Below are positions 53,282 to 62,176 of a stretch of DNA of 64,000 nt, in pieces (the first letter of the stretch is position 1; the number at the start of each line of letters is the position of its first letter). Source of the DNA: Terriglobia bacterium (GTDB lineage: Bacteria > Acidobacteriota > Terriglobia > Terriglobales > Acidobacteriaceae); the NCBI GenBank assembly GCA_020073465.1, contig JAIQFC010000002.1, positions 1 to 64,000 on the forward strand, read 5' to 3'. Both the position numbers and the translations under genes were made by a program. Below the pieces are notes generated by a model. The model did no database searches. It had not been told where the DNA came from and was given only the letters and a program-made list of their open reading frames with translations.

Positions 53282-54284
53282 TGCCGTAGGTGGGGACTCC
53301 CTGCTGGAGATAGAAAATCAGCTTCTGGGCGCGCGACGCCCAATCGCTCTGGCCGTACTGGCTGATGATCTTTTGCGCCAGTGCGAGAGAGCGACTCTTC
53401 GATTCTTCTGATTTCTTCTGGTTGGCATCGGTCTTGTAAATTTCAATCAGCGCGGACCGGCGCCAGGCGGCGTTGTAGAGAGCCTCAGGAGCGGCCGGAG
53501 ACGTTGGGTGCTCGGTGGCGTACTTCTCGTAGGTATCCGCTTCTTTGTCGGGACACTTGGGCGCGCCCTGCCAATCTCCGCAGAGCTTGTTGTCGATCAG
53601 GTGAAAGGCGGCGAGGTCGGCCCACTTCGTGCCGGGGTACTTTTTCATCACCAGCTTCATCCACTCTTCGTCCATTTGACCGCGCATGTAGCTGTCTCGA
53701 TCGCGCGCCGACGGACGCGTCATCACATCGGACTTTTCCATCTGCCAGCGAATGTCGGCGGCGCGGTAGAGACCCTCAGCGGCGAGCGGAGAACTCGGGA
53801 ACAGATCGTAGACGCGGTAATAAAGACGCATGGCGTCCTGCGCGGCATCGCGGCGACCGCGACGACGGCTGGCTTGATCTTCAGAATCCGCAGCCTCACC
53901 GAAGATGATCTTGTCACCATCGGGCGTGTTGTTGGTGACAACAGCTTTGCCGAGGAGCCATCCGGTGATGGTCTTGGGCTCGTTTTCCTCTTCGTCACGT
54001 TCGCGCGGCGGTTCCATGATGATGGCCTGCACGTGGGTCCACTCGCGGCTGGTCTCGAGGATGATGAGTTCGTGACCGCGCTCGACCTGGGTGAGCTTCG
54101 CTGCATCTACGTTGGGCGCAACTCGGAGCGTTGCTTCGTGGACGAGCGTGCCGCGAAGCGCGTCGGCGAAGGAAAAGGCGGAGAAAAAAAGGAGCGCGGC
54201 AAGCGCGGTGAATCTCAATTTCCAGAATGGGAATCGGGCGGACTGGAGAGTACCCCCCCTCCCCCCCCGGTCTATTGGAATCAT
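53268..54284 (-). CDS. Exported SH3-like and TPR-type protein
   Basis: 338-aa protein. Signal-peptide core LRFTALAALLFFSAFSFADA, then a bacterial SH3-like domain (~50-125, TLRVAPNVDAAKLTQVERGHEL), then a helical repeat domain (YRVYDLFPSSPLAAEGLYRAAD; YEKYATEHPTSPAAPEALYNAA) like the TPR proteins of outer membrane assembly (YbgF/BamD type). The start is uncertain: ATG 54284 or 54287, and upstream ATGs are in frame. Just after that start the coding strand has eight Gs, one A and seven Gs, a slippage-prone tract. Confidence 0.7.
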   Translation of the reverse strand: MIPIDRGGRGGTLQSARFPFWKLRFTALAALLFFSAFSFADALRGTLVHEATLRVAPNVDAAKLTQVERGHELIILETSREWTHVQAIIMEPPRERDEEENEPKTITGWLLGKAVVTNNTPDGDKIIFGEAADSEDQASRRRGRRDAAQDAMRLYYRVYDLFPSSPLAAEGLYRAADIRWQMEKSDVMTRPSARDRDSYMRGQMDEEWMKLVMKKYPGTKWADLAAFHLIDNKLCGDWQGAPKCPDKEADTYEKYATEHPTSPAAPEALYNAAWRRSALIEIYKTDANQKKSEESKSRSLALAQKIISQYGQSDWASRAQKLIFYLQQGVPTYGNASD

Positions 54285-54426
54285 CATGTTAGAGAAAAAA
54301 CAGGAATTGATCCCAGAGCTGCAACGAGTTGGGGGCAAAATCTTCATAACAAGAGAGTTAGCGCTGCCCTCCCGCATGGGGGAACATTGAATGACACATT
54401 AAGCATGGCGGTTTGGAGGGGCGAAG

Positions 54427-54702
54427 TCAAGGGTGAGTGACGGTTTCTATGGTGGGCGACTTTGACAGCCGACTAGGCCAGAATCGGTAGAGCACAATTG
54501 CCAACCCCAACAATCCCAGAGTGGTGCCGACGATAAGTCCTCCGCCTACAACTACTACGCCATCACCGAGGCCGACGTCTGCGGGTTTGGTGACAAAATG
54601 CGTCCACACAAAGTCCATCGCTACAAAACTCAGGACGAATAACACCGCACCAACCAGAAGAGCGCCTGTAATCACGAGAGCATACCTGCCAAACGACTTC
54701 AT
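54427..54702 (-). CDS. Small two-helix membrane protein
   Basis: 91-aa protein with helices YALVITGALLVGAVLFVLSF and GGGLIVGTTLGLLGLAIVL separated by a short polar loop. Start ATG 54702, with a weak ribosome site. Function unknown. It is 22 bp downstream of the dehydratase gene on the same strand. Confidence 0.6.
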   Translation of the reverse strand: MKSFGRYALVITGALLVGAVLFVLSFVAMDFVWTHFVTKPADVGLGDGVVVVGGGLIVGTTLGLLGLAIVLYRFWPSRLSKSPTIETVTHP

Positions 54703-54724
54703 GTTATCGCTCTTTCCGACTGGC

Positions 54725-55693
54725 TCATCCCTGCCGAATCTCTTCCAGCATACTCGGTTCGATGTTGCCTCCCGAGATAATCGCGACGTTCAGACTCGTC
54801 TTCGGTAACTGGTGGTGGTGGAAAAGAAATCCGGCGGTGGCGACGGCGCCACTCGGCTCCGCGACGGTGTCGGGATTCGCGGCAAGAAATTTCATGGCTT
54901 GACGAATCTCGTCTTCGCTCACTGTGATGATGTCGTCCACGTATTTTTGGATGTGATCGAAATTGATGGGACCGATGCTTTGCGTGCGCAGGCCATCGGC
55001 AAGAGTGCGCGTCACCTGTTCCGCGGGGAACTGTACGATCTTCCCTGAGCGCAGACTGGCCTGGGCGTCAGCCGCCAACTCCGGCTCGACTCCGATGACT
55101 TTGACCGAAGGCTTGCTCAGCTTGATCGCGGCGGCCACGCCACTGATGAGGCCGCCGCCGCCGACGGGGGCAAAGACGGCTTCGACGTCCGGGAGATCTT
55201 CGAGGATTTCCAGACCGATCGTGCCCTGGCCGGCGATGATGTGCTCGTCATTGTACGGAGGCACGACGACGTAGCCGTGTTGTGCGGCCAGATCCTCGGC
55301 CTTCTGTTTGCGTTCGTCGCTGCCGGGCCCTACGAGGACAATCTCCGCGCCCAACACCGCCGTGGCCTCGCGCTTGATGGCGGGTGTGTTGCGGGGCATG
55401 ACAATGACCGCTTTGAGGCCGAGCGCGCGCGCCGCGTAAGCCACGCCCTGCGCATGATTCCCACTGGAATAGGAAATCACTCCGCGTTTGCGGTCTGGCT
55501 CAGAGAGGGAAGCGATCTTGTTGTAGGCTCCGCGGAGTTTGAAAGCGCCGATGGGTTGCTGGTTTTCGGGCTTGAGGAACAGGCGGCGGGTGTCGTTGGG
55601 CGTGGCTCGCGGGGTGAATTCAATCAGGCGCGTGCGGAGCGCGATGCCGCGGATGCGGGCTTGAGCCTCGTTGATTTCTGTCAGGCCAACCAT
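54725..55693 (-). CDS. Threonine/serine dehydratase (PLP fold II)
   Basis: 322-aa PLP enzyme. The Schiff-base lysine is in PIGAFKLRGAYNKI (~52), the substrate loop is SYSSGNHAQG (~80), and the glycine-rich phosphate loop is APVGGGGLISG (~185). It lacks the C-terminal ACT regulatory domain of biosynthetic IlvA, so it fits catabolic threonine dehydratase or serine/aspartate racemase-type relatives. It converts L-threonine to 2-oxobutanoate and ammonia if the usual assignment holds. ATG 55693 is preferred. Confidence 0.88.
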   Translation of the reverse strand: MVGLTEINEAQARIRGIALRTRLIEFTPRATPNDTRRLFLKPENQQPIGAFKLRGAYNKIASLSEPDRKRGVISYSSGNHAQGVAYAARALGLKAVIVMPRNTPAIKREATAVLGAEIVLVGPGSDERKQKAEDLAAQHGYVVVPPYNDEHIIAGQGTIGLEILEDLPDVEAVFAPVGGGGLISGVAAAIKLSKPSVKVIGVEPELAADAQASLRSGKIVQFPAEQVTRTLADGLRTQSIGPINFDHIQKYVDDIITVSEDEIRQAMKFLAANPDTVAEPSGAVATAGFLFHHHQLPKTSLNVAIISGGNIEPSMLEEIRQG

Positions 55694-55727
55694 GGGCAAA
55701 TAGTCTTTCTGATCTCCCGATTGTGTT

Positions 55728-56042
55728 TTATTCTCTGCCTCTCAGGATCGCGGCCATGATGCGAGGACTGCGGCGTCTGTGCATCACCGCGACGATCCAC
55801 AAGGGTTTCTCTTCCGGCTCGTAGGCAATCAGGTATTCACGAACAAGAATGAAGCGCAAAGGCCGCGAACTGAGTTCTGGGCGTTGGTGACCCTGATAGG
55901 GAAAGGGCACAAGCCGTCGAACGGCGTCAAAAATCTCCGCCATGACTCGGTCGGCTACGTCCGGGTTTTCCTGTGCAATGTAATCGCGTATGTCTTCGAG
56001 GTCTGCGAACGCTCCGGGGTGGAGCGCATAGCCGCTACTCAT
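55728..56042 (-). CDS. RelE/ParE-family toxin
   Basis: 104-aa toxin with the ParE-type core ALHPGAFADLEDIRDYIAQENPDVADRV and a C-terminal strand FILVREYLIAYEP. Either gyrase-poisoning (ParE) or mRNA-cleaving (RelE) activity is possible. Its ATG overlaps the antitoxin stop by four bases (ATGA), the typical toxin-antitoxin layout. Confidence 0.85.
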   Translation of the reverse strand: MSSGYALHPGAFADLEDIRDYIAQENPDVADRVMAEIFDAVRRLVPFPYQGHQRPELSSRPLRFILVREYLIAYEPEEKPLWIVAVMHRRRSPRIMAAILRGRE

Positions 56043-56287
56043 GACCCGCGGTTACGCTGTGCTTCGGTTTTCGCTTTCAGGCGGGCAAAGGCTTCCTCAC
56101 CGTCAATGGGCCTTACCCGGCCGTCTTTCAGTTCGTCATAGCGGTTGGCGAGCATGTCCCGCGTCTGCACCAGTTCGTCGAAATATGCGGCCAATGCATC
56201 CTGCAAAAGCTCGTCTGTCCCGCGTCCGCTCTGAGCTGCGAGGTCGTTAAGCTTTTTTTCAACGTCGGGCGTGAAATGCACTTCCAT
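56039..56287 (-). CDS. Antitoxin of the ParD/RHH type
   Basis: 82-aa protein preceding the toxin. MEVHFTPDVEKKLNDLAAQS is the start, followed by GRGTDELLQDALAAYFDEL, a ribbon-helix-helix-like DNA-binding and dimer part. A charged C-terminal tail (EEAFARLKAKTEAQRNRG) should wrap the toxin. The start at 56287 is chosen on similarity to family length. It probably represses its own operon. Confidence 0.8.
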   Translation of the reverse strand: MEVHFTPDVEKKLNDLAAQSGRGTDELLQDALAAYFDELVQTRDMLANRYDELKDGRVRPIDGEEAFARLKAKTEAQRNRGS

Positions 56288-56358
56288 TGGCTTCAATATA
56301 GGGAAAAACCTTGCTTGCGGCAAGCTGCGAAAAAGGTATCGACCAGCCCACCTCAGCT

Positions 56359-58023
56359 CTAGATCTCTAATATCACCGGCATGATCAGCGGCCTTCTTTG
56401 CGTTTGCTTGGAGATGTAGCGTTTCAGGTCAGCCCGGATCTTTTCTTTGATCACGCCGTAGTCGGCCTTTTCTTCTTCGCTCGACTGTTCCAGCGTTTCC
56501 ATCACAATCTGGCGGGCGCCGTCCATCAATCCGTCTTCGCCGGGATTGAAGCCGCGGGTTACGATCTCGGGCGGAGTCTCGACCCGGCCAGAGAGCTTGT
56601 TGATCGCGATGATCGGCAGCACGATGCCGTCTTCGCTCAAGTGCCGGCGGTCCTTGATGATCAAGTCCTCGACCACATCGGTGCGGTTGCCGGAATCGAT
56701 GCAGACACGGCCCACATTCACGCGCCCGACCTTGCGGGCGCCGAGTTCGTCGAACTCAAGAATGTCGCCGCTCTCGATCAGCATGACCTTGCCGACGGAG
56801 CCGTGCATCGAGGCCGCCATCTCGGCGTGAAGCTTCAACTGCCGGTACTCGCCGTGAATCGGAACGAAGTAGCGCGGCTTGACCAGGTTGATAATCAACT
56901 TCAATTCTTCCTGGCTGGCGTGGCCGCTGACGTGGATCGGGGGCGACGATCCATCTTCGTAAATGACGTGAGCTTCGCGCCGGAAGAGGTGATCGATCAT
57001 TCGGTAGATAGTCTTCTCGTTGCCGGGAATAATGCGTGACGAGAGCACGACCGTGTCGCCCTTTTCGATCTTGGCGTGCTTGTGATTGTCGACCGCGGCG
57101 CGCGACAGCGCCGACATCGGCTCGCCCTGGGTTCCGCTGATCATCACGCAAACTTTTTCCGGCGGAAAATTCTTCATCTCGCCGGGATTGATTACGAGCC
57201 CCTCTGGAATCTCGATGTATCCCAGATCTTCGGCAATCTCCGCGGAATTGTTCATGGAGCGGCCAAGGAAGGCGACCTTGCGTCCGTGCTGCTCGGCGAG
57301 TTCGACCGCCAGCTTGATGCGGTGAATGGACGACGAGAAGCACGAGATAAACAACCGCCGCTCGGTGCGGGCGAAGACTTCATCGAACTTGCGTCGCACC
57401 GCCCGCTCGCTGGGGGTGTAGCCCTTGCGCTCGACGTTGGTCGAATCCTGGAAGAGCGCGAGCACGCCTTCCTTGCCATATTCCGCAAAGGAATGCAGAT
57501 CGAAGAGCCGGTTGTCAGTAGGTGTGGGATCGACCTTGAAGTCGCCGGTGTGAATCACGACTCCGAGCGGCGTGTGAATCGCCAAGGCAACGCAGTCGAC
57601 CAGGCTGTGCGTCACCTGAATGGGATGAATGGTGAGCGCTCCGGCTTTGAAGCGTTGGTTGGGGCGAATCTCGCGCAGGTCTGCATCGTCGAGCAGGCCG
57701 TGCTCGTCGAGTTTGTCTTCCACGTAGGCCAGCGTGAACTCGGTTCCCCAGACGGGGACATTGAGTTCGGAGAGAATCCAGGGCAACGCGCCAATGTGAT
57801 CTTCGTGGCCGTGCGTGAGAACGATGCCGCGCACTCGCTGGCGGTTCTCGATGAGATAAGAAATATCAGGGACCACGATGTCGACGCCCAGCAATTCGGC
57901 CTCGGGAAACATGAGGCCGGCGTCGATCACAATAATGTCATCCCCGTAACGGACGGCCATGCAGTTCATGCCGAACTCGCCCAGGCCCCCGAGGGGGACG
58001 ATCTGCAGTTTTCCAGTTGCCAT
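56359..58023 (-). CDS. rnj: Ribonuclease J
   Basis: 554-aa metallo-beta-lactamase/beta-CASP nuclease of RNA turnover, with 5'-exonuclease and endonuclease activity. Zinc motif THGHEDHIGALPW (~77-90), later His/Asp ligands in HTGDFKVD, the beta-CASP domain (~210-370, SCFSSSIHRIK), then HVSGHASQEE and a C-terminal domain. The start at 58023 gives MATGKLQIVPLGGLGEFGMN, the usual RNase J beginning; the longer frame upstream has no support. The dispersed repeats at 58055-58200 lie just upstream. Confidence 0.95.
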   Translation of the reverse strand: MATGKLQIVPLGGLGEFGMNCMAVRYGDDIIVIDAGLMFPEAELLGVDIVVPDISYLIENRQRVRGIVLTHGHEDHIGALPWILSELNVPVWGTEFTLAYVEDKLDEHGLLDDADLREIRPNQRFKAGALTIHPIQVTHSLVDCVALAIHTPLGVVIHTGDFKVDPTPTDNRLFDLHSFAEYGKEGVLALFQDSTNVERKGYTPSERAVRRKFDEVFARTERRLFISCFSSSIHRIKLAVELAEQHGRKVAFLGRSMNNSAEIAEDLGYIEIPEGLVINPGEMKNFPPEKVCVMISGTQGEPMSALSRAAVDNHKHAKIEKGDTVVLSSRIIPGNEKTIYRMIDHLFRREAHVIYEDGSSPPIHVSGHASQEELKLIINLVKPRYFVPIHGEYRQLKLHAEMAASMHGSVGKVMLIESGDILEFDELGARKVGRVNVGRVCIDSGNRTDVVEDLIIKDRRHLSEDGIVLPIIAINKLSGRVETPPEIVTRGFNPGEDGLMDGARQIVMETLEQSSEEEKADYGVIKEKIRADLKRYISKQTQRRPLIMPVILEI

Positions 58024-58054
58024 TGAATGTGTGTATACCGTTGATGCTAGCACG

Positions 58055-58083
58055 GAAAGCAGTACCCAGTACCGAGTACCCAG
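58055..58083 (-). repeat. GTAC-rich intergenic repeat, copy 2
   Basis: On the minus strand CTGGGTACTCGGTACTG followed by GGTACTGCTTTC. It is nearly identical to copy 1 at 46871-46898 and lies upstream of rnj. Confidence 0.55.
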
Positions 58084-58160
58084 CAGCGAGTAGTGAGTAA
58101 GGGAAGATTGGGGAGCGCTTTTGACTCGGTCAGCATCAGAAGAAGTGGCCAAAGGCGGGT

Positions 58161-58200
58161 GACTGAGAACTGAGAACTGAGAACTGAGAACTGAGAACTG
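58161..58200 (+). repeat. Tandem heptamer GAACTGA
   Basis: About 5.5 copies of GAACTGA in tandem, the first one incomplete. It is in the divergent region between rnj and the EcsC gene and could vary in copy number. Confidence 0.7.
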
Positions 58201-58248
58201 GGTTCATCCCGATGGCTTTCTCTTCTTCTCTGAGTTAAGGTTGAATCA

Positions 58249-58944
58249 ATGAGCGAGCAGCGCAAATCCTGGTTGGGACGCCGCGTGGAGACGGCTCTCA
58301 TCAAGGGGCTGACCCGCGCCTACTCCACTGTGAGGGTTGATCCGGGAAAATTCCTGCTCCAGCTTCGCGTCGCGTACCGGCTGCCGATCAGCGGATATCA
58401 CGGTGTCTATTCTCTGGAGACGGGTGAGTTAGACGCGGTGGCCGAATCGATCATCCGCAGCGGGATGAAAATTGCCGCGATCGAAGGAGCTGGGCTTGGC
58501 TTGGGCGGGCTGATGACGATTGTGCCCGATCTCGGCATTCTGTCGGCCATCACCATGCGCACCATTCAGAAGCTGAGCTTGCTCTACGGATTCGAGTTCA
58601 ACACCGATGACGAAATGGCTGAGCTTTGGATTGCCGCTGCCAGCGCCGCGGGGGTCGACATCAGCCGGGAATTGCTGGAAAAGGAAGTGGTGAACAAGTT
58701 TGTGCCGCGCGTCATCCAACGGATTGCGGCCCGGGCGAGTGCTGAAGTGGTGGAAAAGTGGGCGGGACGGGTGATTCCGCTGGCCAGCTCCGCGATCGGT
58801 GCGGCGCTCAATTACTGGTTCGTGCGGGCGTGGGGCGAGCGGGCGAAAACACATTTCCGCCAGAGGCATCTGCAACTGCGGCAAAGCGTGCCGGCGACCA
58901 TGACTGCACCCGGTCAGCCGAGCCTTCCAGCGCCTGCGCGTTAA
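58249..58944 (+). CDS. EcsC family protein
   Basis: 231-aa protein. The EcsC-family core runs from IIRSGMKIAAIEGAGLGLGG through TIVPDLGILSAITMRTIQKLSLLYGF (~65-110) to SRELLEKEVVNKFVPRVIQRI (~150). It has hydrophobic patches but no clear membrane span. The family is named for a B. subtilis gene next to an ABC transporter; its function is not established. AAGG precedes the ATG. Confidence 0.8.
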   Translation: MSEQRKSWLGRRVETALIKGLTRAYSTVRVDPGKFLLQLRVAYRLPISGYHGVYSLETGELDAVAESIIRSGMKIAAIEGAGLGLGGLMTIVPDLGILSAITMRTIQKLSLLYGFEFNTDDEMAELWIAAASAAGVDISRELLEKEVVNKFVPRVIQRIAARASAEVVEKWAGRVIPLASSAIGAALNYWFVRAWGERAKTHFRQRHLQLRQSVPATMTAPGQPSLPAPAR

Positions 58945-59008
58945 GGGTTTCGGCCGCTGGGTTTCCCCTATACGAGCTCCGTGTCCTGTGTGATAGAAAA
59001 ATAACAGC

Positions 59009-59659
59009 ATGCCAACGTTCCTTTGCTCAGCAATTCTTTTTGATCTGGACGGAGTGCTCGTCGATTCCACGCGCTCTGTCGACCGTCAGTGGCGCCTCTG
59101 GGCAGAGCGCAAAGGCGTGGACGGGGACAAGGTGATCGCAATCGCACACGGCGTGCGCACGATTGAAGTCATCAGACAGGTTGCCCCGCATCTTGATGCC
59201 GAAGCGGAAGTACGGGAAATCGAGAGCCGCGAGGCGGAAGACACCGACGGGGTAGAAATCATGCCTGGCGCGGTCGATCTGGTGCGCACCATTCCTGAAG
59301 GCCGATGGGGCGTGGTCACTTCAGGCACCCGTCCTCTGGCCAGCGCGCGGCTGCGATTCGGAGGCCTGTCGGTCCCCAGGGTTCTGGTCACGGCTGATGA
59401 TGTCGTGAATGGAAAACCGCATCCCGAGCCGTATTTGAGAGGCGCGGAGTTGCTCGCCGTTAAACCCGCAGACTGTCTGGTGGTCGAAGATGCGCCGGCC
59501 GGGATTCAGTCCGCTCGCGCCGGTGGGATGAAGGTCGTCGGAATCACCAGCACCTATCCCGAGTCCGAGTTGCACACGGCCGATGCCGTGGTAGGGAAGT
59601 TGGCGCAGATACAAATAGGCAGGGATGGGGCCGGCAGGTTGGCCGTGAGCGTTCGCTGA
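59009..59659 (+). CDS. HAD-superfamily phosphatase
   Basis: 216-aa enzyme. HAD motif I is LFDLDGVLVDST (nucleophile Asp), motif II is in VVTSGTRPLASARL, and motifs III-IV are NGKPHPEPYLRGAELL and VVEDAPAGIQSARAGG. The alpha-helical cap between motifs I and II marks subclass I, close to sugar-phosphate or glycerol-3-phosphate phosphatases and phosphoglycolate phosphatase relatives. The substrate cannot be read from sequence. The next gene is convergent. Confidence 0.88.
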   Translation: MPTFLCSAILFDLDGVLVDSTRSVDRQWRLWAERKGVDGDKVIAIAHGVRTIEVIRQVAPHLDAEAEVREIESREAEDTDGVEIMPGAVDLVRTIPEGRWGVVTSGTRPLASARLRFGGLSVPRVLVTADDVVNGKPHPEPYLRGAELLAVKPADCLVVEDAPAGIQSARAGGMKVVGITSTYPESELHTADAVVGKLAQIQIGRDGAGRLAVSVR

Positions 59660-59765
59660 AGTCGGGTCGAGATCCTGCACAGCTTCGCCAGTATTGGGGC
59701 CCAGGCAAGCCAGGAAGCGCTCTTGTTTTTGCTCAGCGCTAACCTGCTAAATCTGCGGCGAGGAA

Positions 59766-60593
59766 TTATCTCAGCCAGTCTTCCAACTCAATCCCCCGGT
59801 CCGTCTTGTCGTCGCGGTACTTCACGATGACCGGGGTGTAGAGCGACAAGTTCCAATTTCTAGCTGCGCCCTTCTTGACGGCCCGTGACCCGGGCACGAC
59901 CACGGCATCCTCTGGAACCTCAAGCGGGGTTTCCGCAGTTGCGCGGTAGACTTCTCCGCGCACCAGGTCGTAGAGGGGCGTGGACCGCGTCAGAATTGTC
60001 CCGGCCCCCAGCACCGCCCGCGCGCGGACCAGCGTGCCCTCGTACACTCCGCAATTGCCGCCGACGAGAACGTCATCTTCGATGATCACGGGCGCAGCGT
60101 TCACCGGCTCGAGCACGCCGCCAATCTGCGCGGCGGCACTCAAATGCACGCGCTTGCCCACCTGCGCGCAAGAGCCGACCAGGGCGTGCGAATCGACCAT
60201 GGTGCCTTCGTCGACATAGGCGCCGACGTTGATGAACATGGGAGGCATGCAGATGACCGAGGGCGCGACGTAGGCTCCGGTGCGCACCGAGGATCCGCCG
60301 GGCACGACACGAACGCGATCGGCCACGGTGAACTGACGGGCAGGGAAGGTGTCTTTGTCGACGAAGGTGAGGCCGGCGTGCATCTCGGCAATTTCGCCCA
60401 GGCGAAATCCGAGGAGGATGCCTTGCTTGACCCAGGTGTTGACGACCCAGCGGCCATCGATTTTTTCGGCGGCGCGGATTTTGCCTTGCGTGAGCTGATC
60501 GCGGAATTCGAGGAATGTCTCGCGGGCCTCGGGGCTGTGCTCAACCTCTCCTACAGTGGCGAGGCGTTCGATGGAGGATTTCAGAGAGGACAT
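59766..60593 (-). CDS. dapD: Tetrahydrodipicolinate N-succinyltransferase DapD
   Basis: 275-aa acyltransferase of the succinylase branch of lysine/diaminopimelate synthesis (succinyl-CoA + tetrahydrodipicolinate). The left-handed beta-helix has hexapeptide repeats: [55 protein letters not shown]. Full family length. Last gene of the lysC-dapB-dapA run, 59 bp after a small hypothetical gene. Confidence 0.95.
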   Translation of the reverse strand: MSSLKSSIERLATVGEVEHSPEARETFLEFRDQLTQGKIRAAEKIDGRWVVNTWVKQGILLGFRLGEIAEMHAGLTFVDKDTFPARQFTVADRVRVVPGGSSVRTGAYVAPSVICMPPMFINVGAYVDEGTMVDSHALVGSCAQVGKRVHLSAAAQIGGVLEPVNAAPVIIEDDVLVGGNCGVYEGTLVRARAVLGAGTILTRSTPLYDLVRGEVYRATAETPLEVPEDAVVVPGSRAVKKGAARNWNLSLYTPVIVKYRDDKTDRGIELEDWLR

Positions 60594-60652
60594 GCAGGAA
60601 AAGTATACGAGATTCTTAGCCGACTCTTCTTTTGAGCCCTTAGGTCAGCTCA

Positions 60653-60928
60653 TCATTTACTCGTCGAATTCGGCAATTCATGATCCCGCGATACAAATTC
60701 CAAATCCTCGTATTCGGCAAGCTGATCCGCTGGAATGAAATTGCGACCGGAAACCATTGGATCGAGGATCATCACACCCCCGCCGTACTCCTGAATGTAC
60801 CAAGCGACTTCAAGGTCATCAGGATCAGACGCGACAAACTCGATCCTGGCTGGATTTCGATGGAACAGTATGTGGTCTCCAGCCTGGATTACTTCGCCGG
60901 AACTGTACTTAAGAGTCGCGGTTGGCAT
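60653..60928 (-). CDS. Small SH3-like hypothetical protein
   Basis: 91-aa protein, start ATG 60928. Pattern of short beta strands: LKYSSGEVIQAGDHILF, ARIEFVASDPDD, then YIQEYGGGVMILDPMVSG. This GD-x-(V/I) plus GGGVMI pattern resembles small bacterial proteins often annotated as immunity-like or hypothetical. It sits inside the dap gene run between dapA and dapD on the same strand, so it is likely co-transcribed; a role in the pathway is not shown. Confidence 0.6.
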   Translation of the reverse strand: MPTATLKYSSGEVIQAGDHILFHRNPARIEFVASDPDDLEVAWYIQEYGGGVMILDPMVSGRNFIPADQLAEYEDLEFVSRDHELPNSTSK

Positions 60929-60956
60929 TGGCGGTACTCGGCCGAAGAACCTGGCA

Positions 60957-62087
60957 TCACACACACTTGCATTCGCTACGGATCAGGATGCCGGTCATGG
61001 CGTGCGCAGTCTCGCGTGCGACGGCCAGAGTGGCATACGGGCCGTGCCAGCGGGCGTGGTTGATGTCGTGCCCGGCGGGACGTCCTTTGCCATGGCTGCA
61101 TTGGCCGCAGGATCCGCGATGCAGCACGATCTTGTGGGGGCCAGCAGCCCAGTTTTCGTAGATGTAGAACTCGGCCGCTTCCGCGGCTGCACCCGCGGGT
61201 TTGCTGATCAGTCCGACTTCGGTGGCGATCTTCTGCAGGCGCGAGCGCGTATCGCGCCGCATCGGCAAAAGTGGCAGGCGGTAAACTTCTTCGATCTTGC
61301 CCATCATCGCCAGCACGGCTTTTACGGGCAGCGGGCTCGACTCAATGAAGTTGGCCTGCATCAACGGCAGATACTTGCGATGGAGGCTGCGCGCAGTCGT
61401 CCAGTCATTGCTGAGAGCGGCGCGAGTCAAGGACGCCATCTCGTGCGGGATTTCGTTGGAGGCGACCGAAACAACTCCGACGCCACCCAGTGAGATCACA
61501 GGCAGCGTGACCGCATCATCCCCGGAGAAAACCAGAAAAGTCTCCGGCACAGCATTGATGGCCTCGGCAATCTGCGTCATGTTGCCGCTGGCTTCTTTCA
61601 CGCCCACGATGTTTGGAATCTCCGTCAACCGCGCCAGCGTTCCCGGTTCGAGGTTGGCGCCCGTGCGCCCCGGCACGTTGTACAGAATGATGGGCTTGTC
61701 GCCGACCGCCTCTGCAATCGCCTTGAAGTGACGGTACTGACCTTCCTGTGTCGGCTTGTTGTAGTAGGGCGAAGCGGTGAGGATGGCATTGACTCCCGGC
61801 CGCGCAGCAATTTCTTTAGCCTTCTCGACGGCGTCGTGCGTCGAGTTGGAAGTAGCCCCCGCGACGATCGGCACACGTCCGCCCGTAACTTCGATGGTGG
61901 TGTCGATTACGTGCAACCACTCGTCGTGGGTGAGCGTCGGAGTTTCGCCCGTGGTGCCGCAGGGGACGAGAAAATCAATCCCCGACTCGACCTGCCATGC
62001 CACCAGGTTGCGCAAGGCAGCGTCGTCGATGGAACCATCCTGATGAAAGGGAGTGACGAGTGCGGTACCGCAGCCACGAAGTTGCAT
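60957..62087 (-). CDS. dapA: 4-Hydroxy-tetrahydrodipicolinate synthase DapA with a Cys-rich C-terminal domain
   Basis: 376-aa protein, start ATG 62087. Residues 1 to ~298 form a normal DapA (pyruvate + aspartate semialdehyde). It has PCGTTGETPTL, the catalytic Tyr in LYNVPGRTG and the Schiff-base Lys in IVGVKEASGN. After an Ala-rich linker (~298-305) comes an extra 71-residue domain: FYIYENWAAGPHKIVLHRG, then CGQC, HARWHGPYATL and an end ECKCV. It resembles stand-alone small proteins with CxxC pairs that I have seen in other bacteria. The fusion is unusual for DapA (about 290-300 aa); Zn or redox sensing is possible. Confidence 0.93.
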   Translation of the reverse strand: MQLRGCGTALVTPFHQDGSIDDAALRNLVAWQVESGIDFLVPCGTTGETPTLTHDEWLHVIDTTIEVTGGRVPIVAGATSNSTHDAVEKAKEIAARPGVNAILTASPYYNKPTQEGQYRHFKAIAEAVGDKPIILYNVPGRTGANLEPGTLARLTEIPNIVGVKEASGNMTQIAEAINAVPETFLVFSGDDAVTLPVISLGGVGVVSVASNEIPHEMASLTRAALSNDWTTARSLHRKYLPLMQANFIESSPLPVKAVLAMMGKIEEVYRLPLLPMRRDTRSRLQKIATEVGLISKPAGAAAEAAEFYIYENWAAGPHKIVLHRGSCGQCSHGKGRPAGHDINHARWHGPYATLAVARETAHAMTGILIRSECKCV

Positions 62088-62176
62088 AGGAATAAGATAG
62101 CGCGAATAGGAGTGGAGGGAAACTCGGCACGCAAGCACAGAGTGTTATGTTGTTCCGGCCGGCTTATCCTGCCGGT

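Noticed and set aside
58161-58200. Tandem repeat as a CRISPR array
   Set aside because: Units are 7 bp with no spacers and no cas genes are near.
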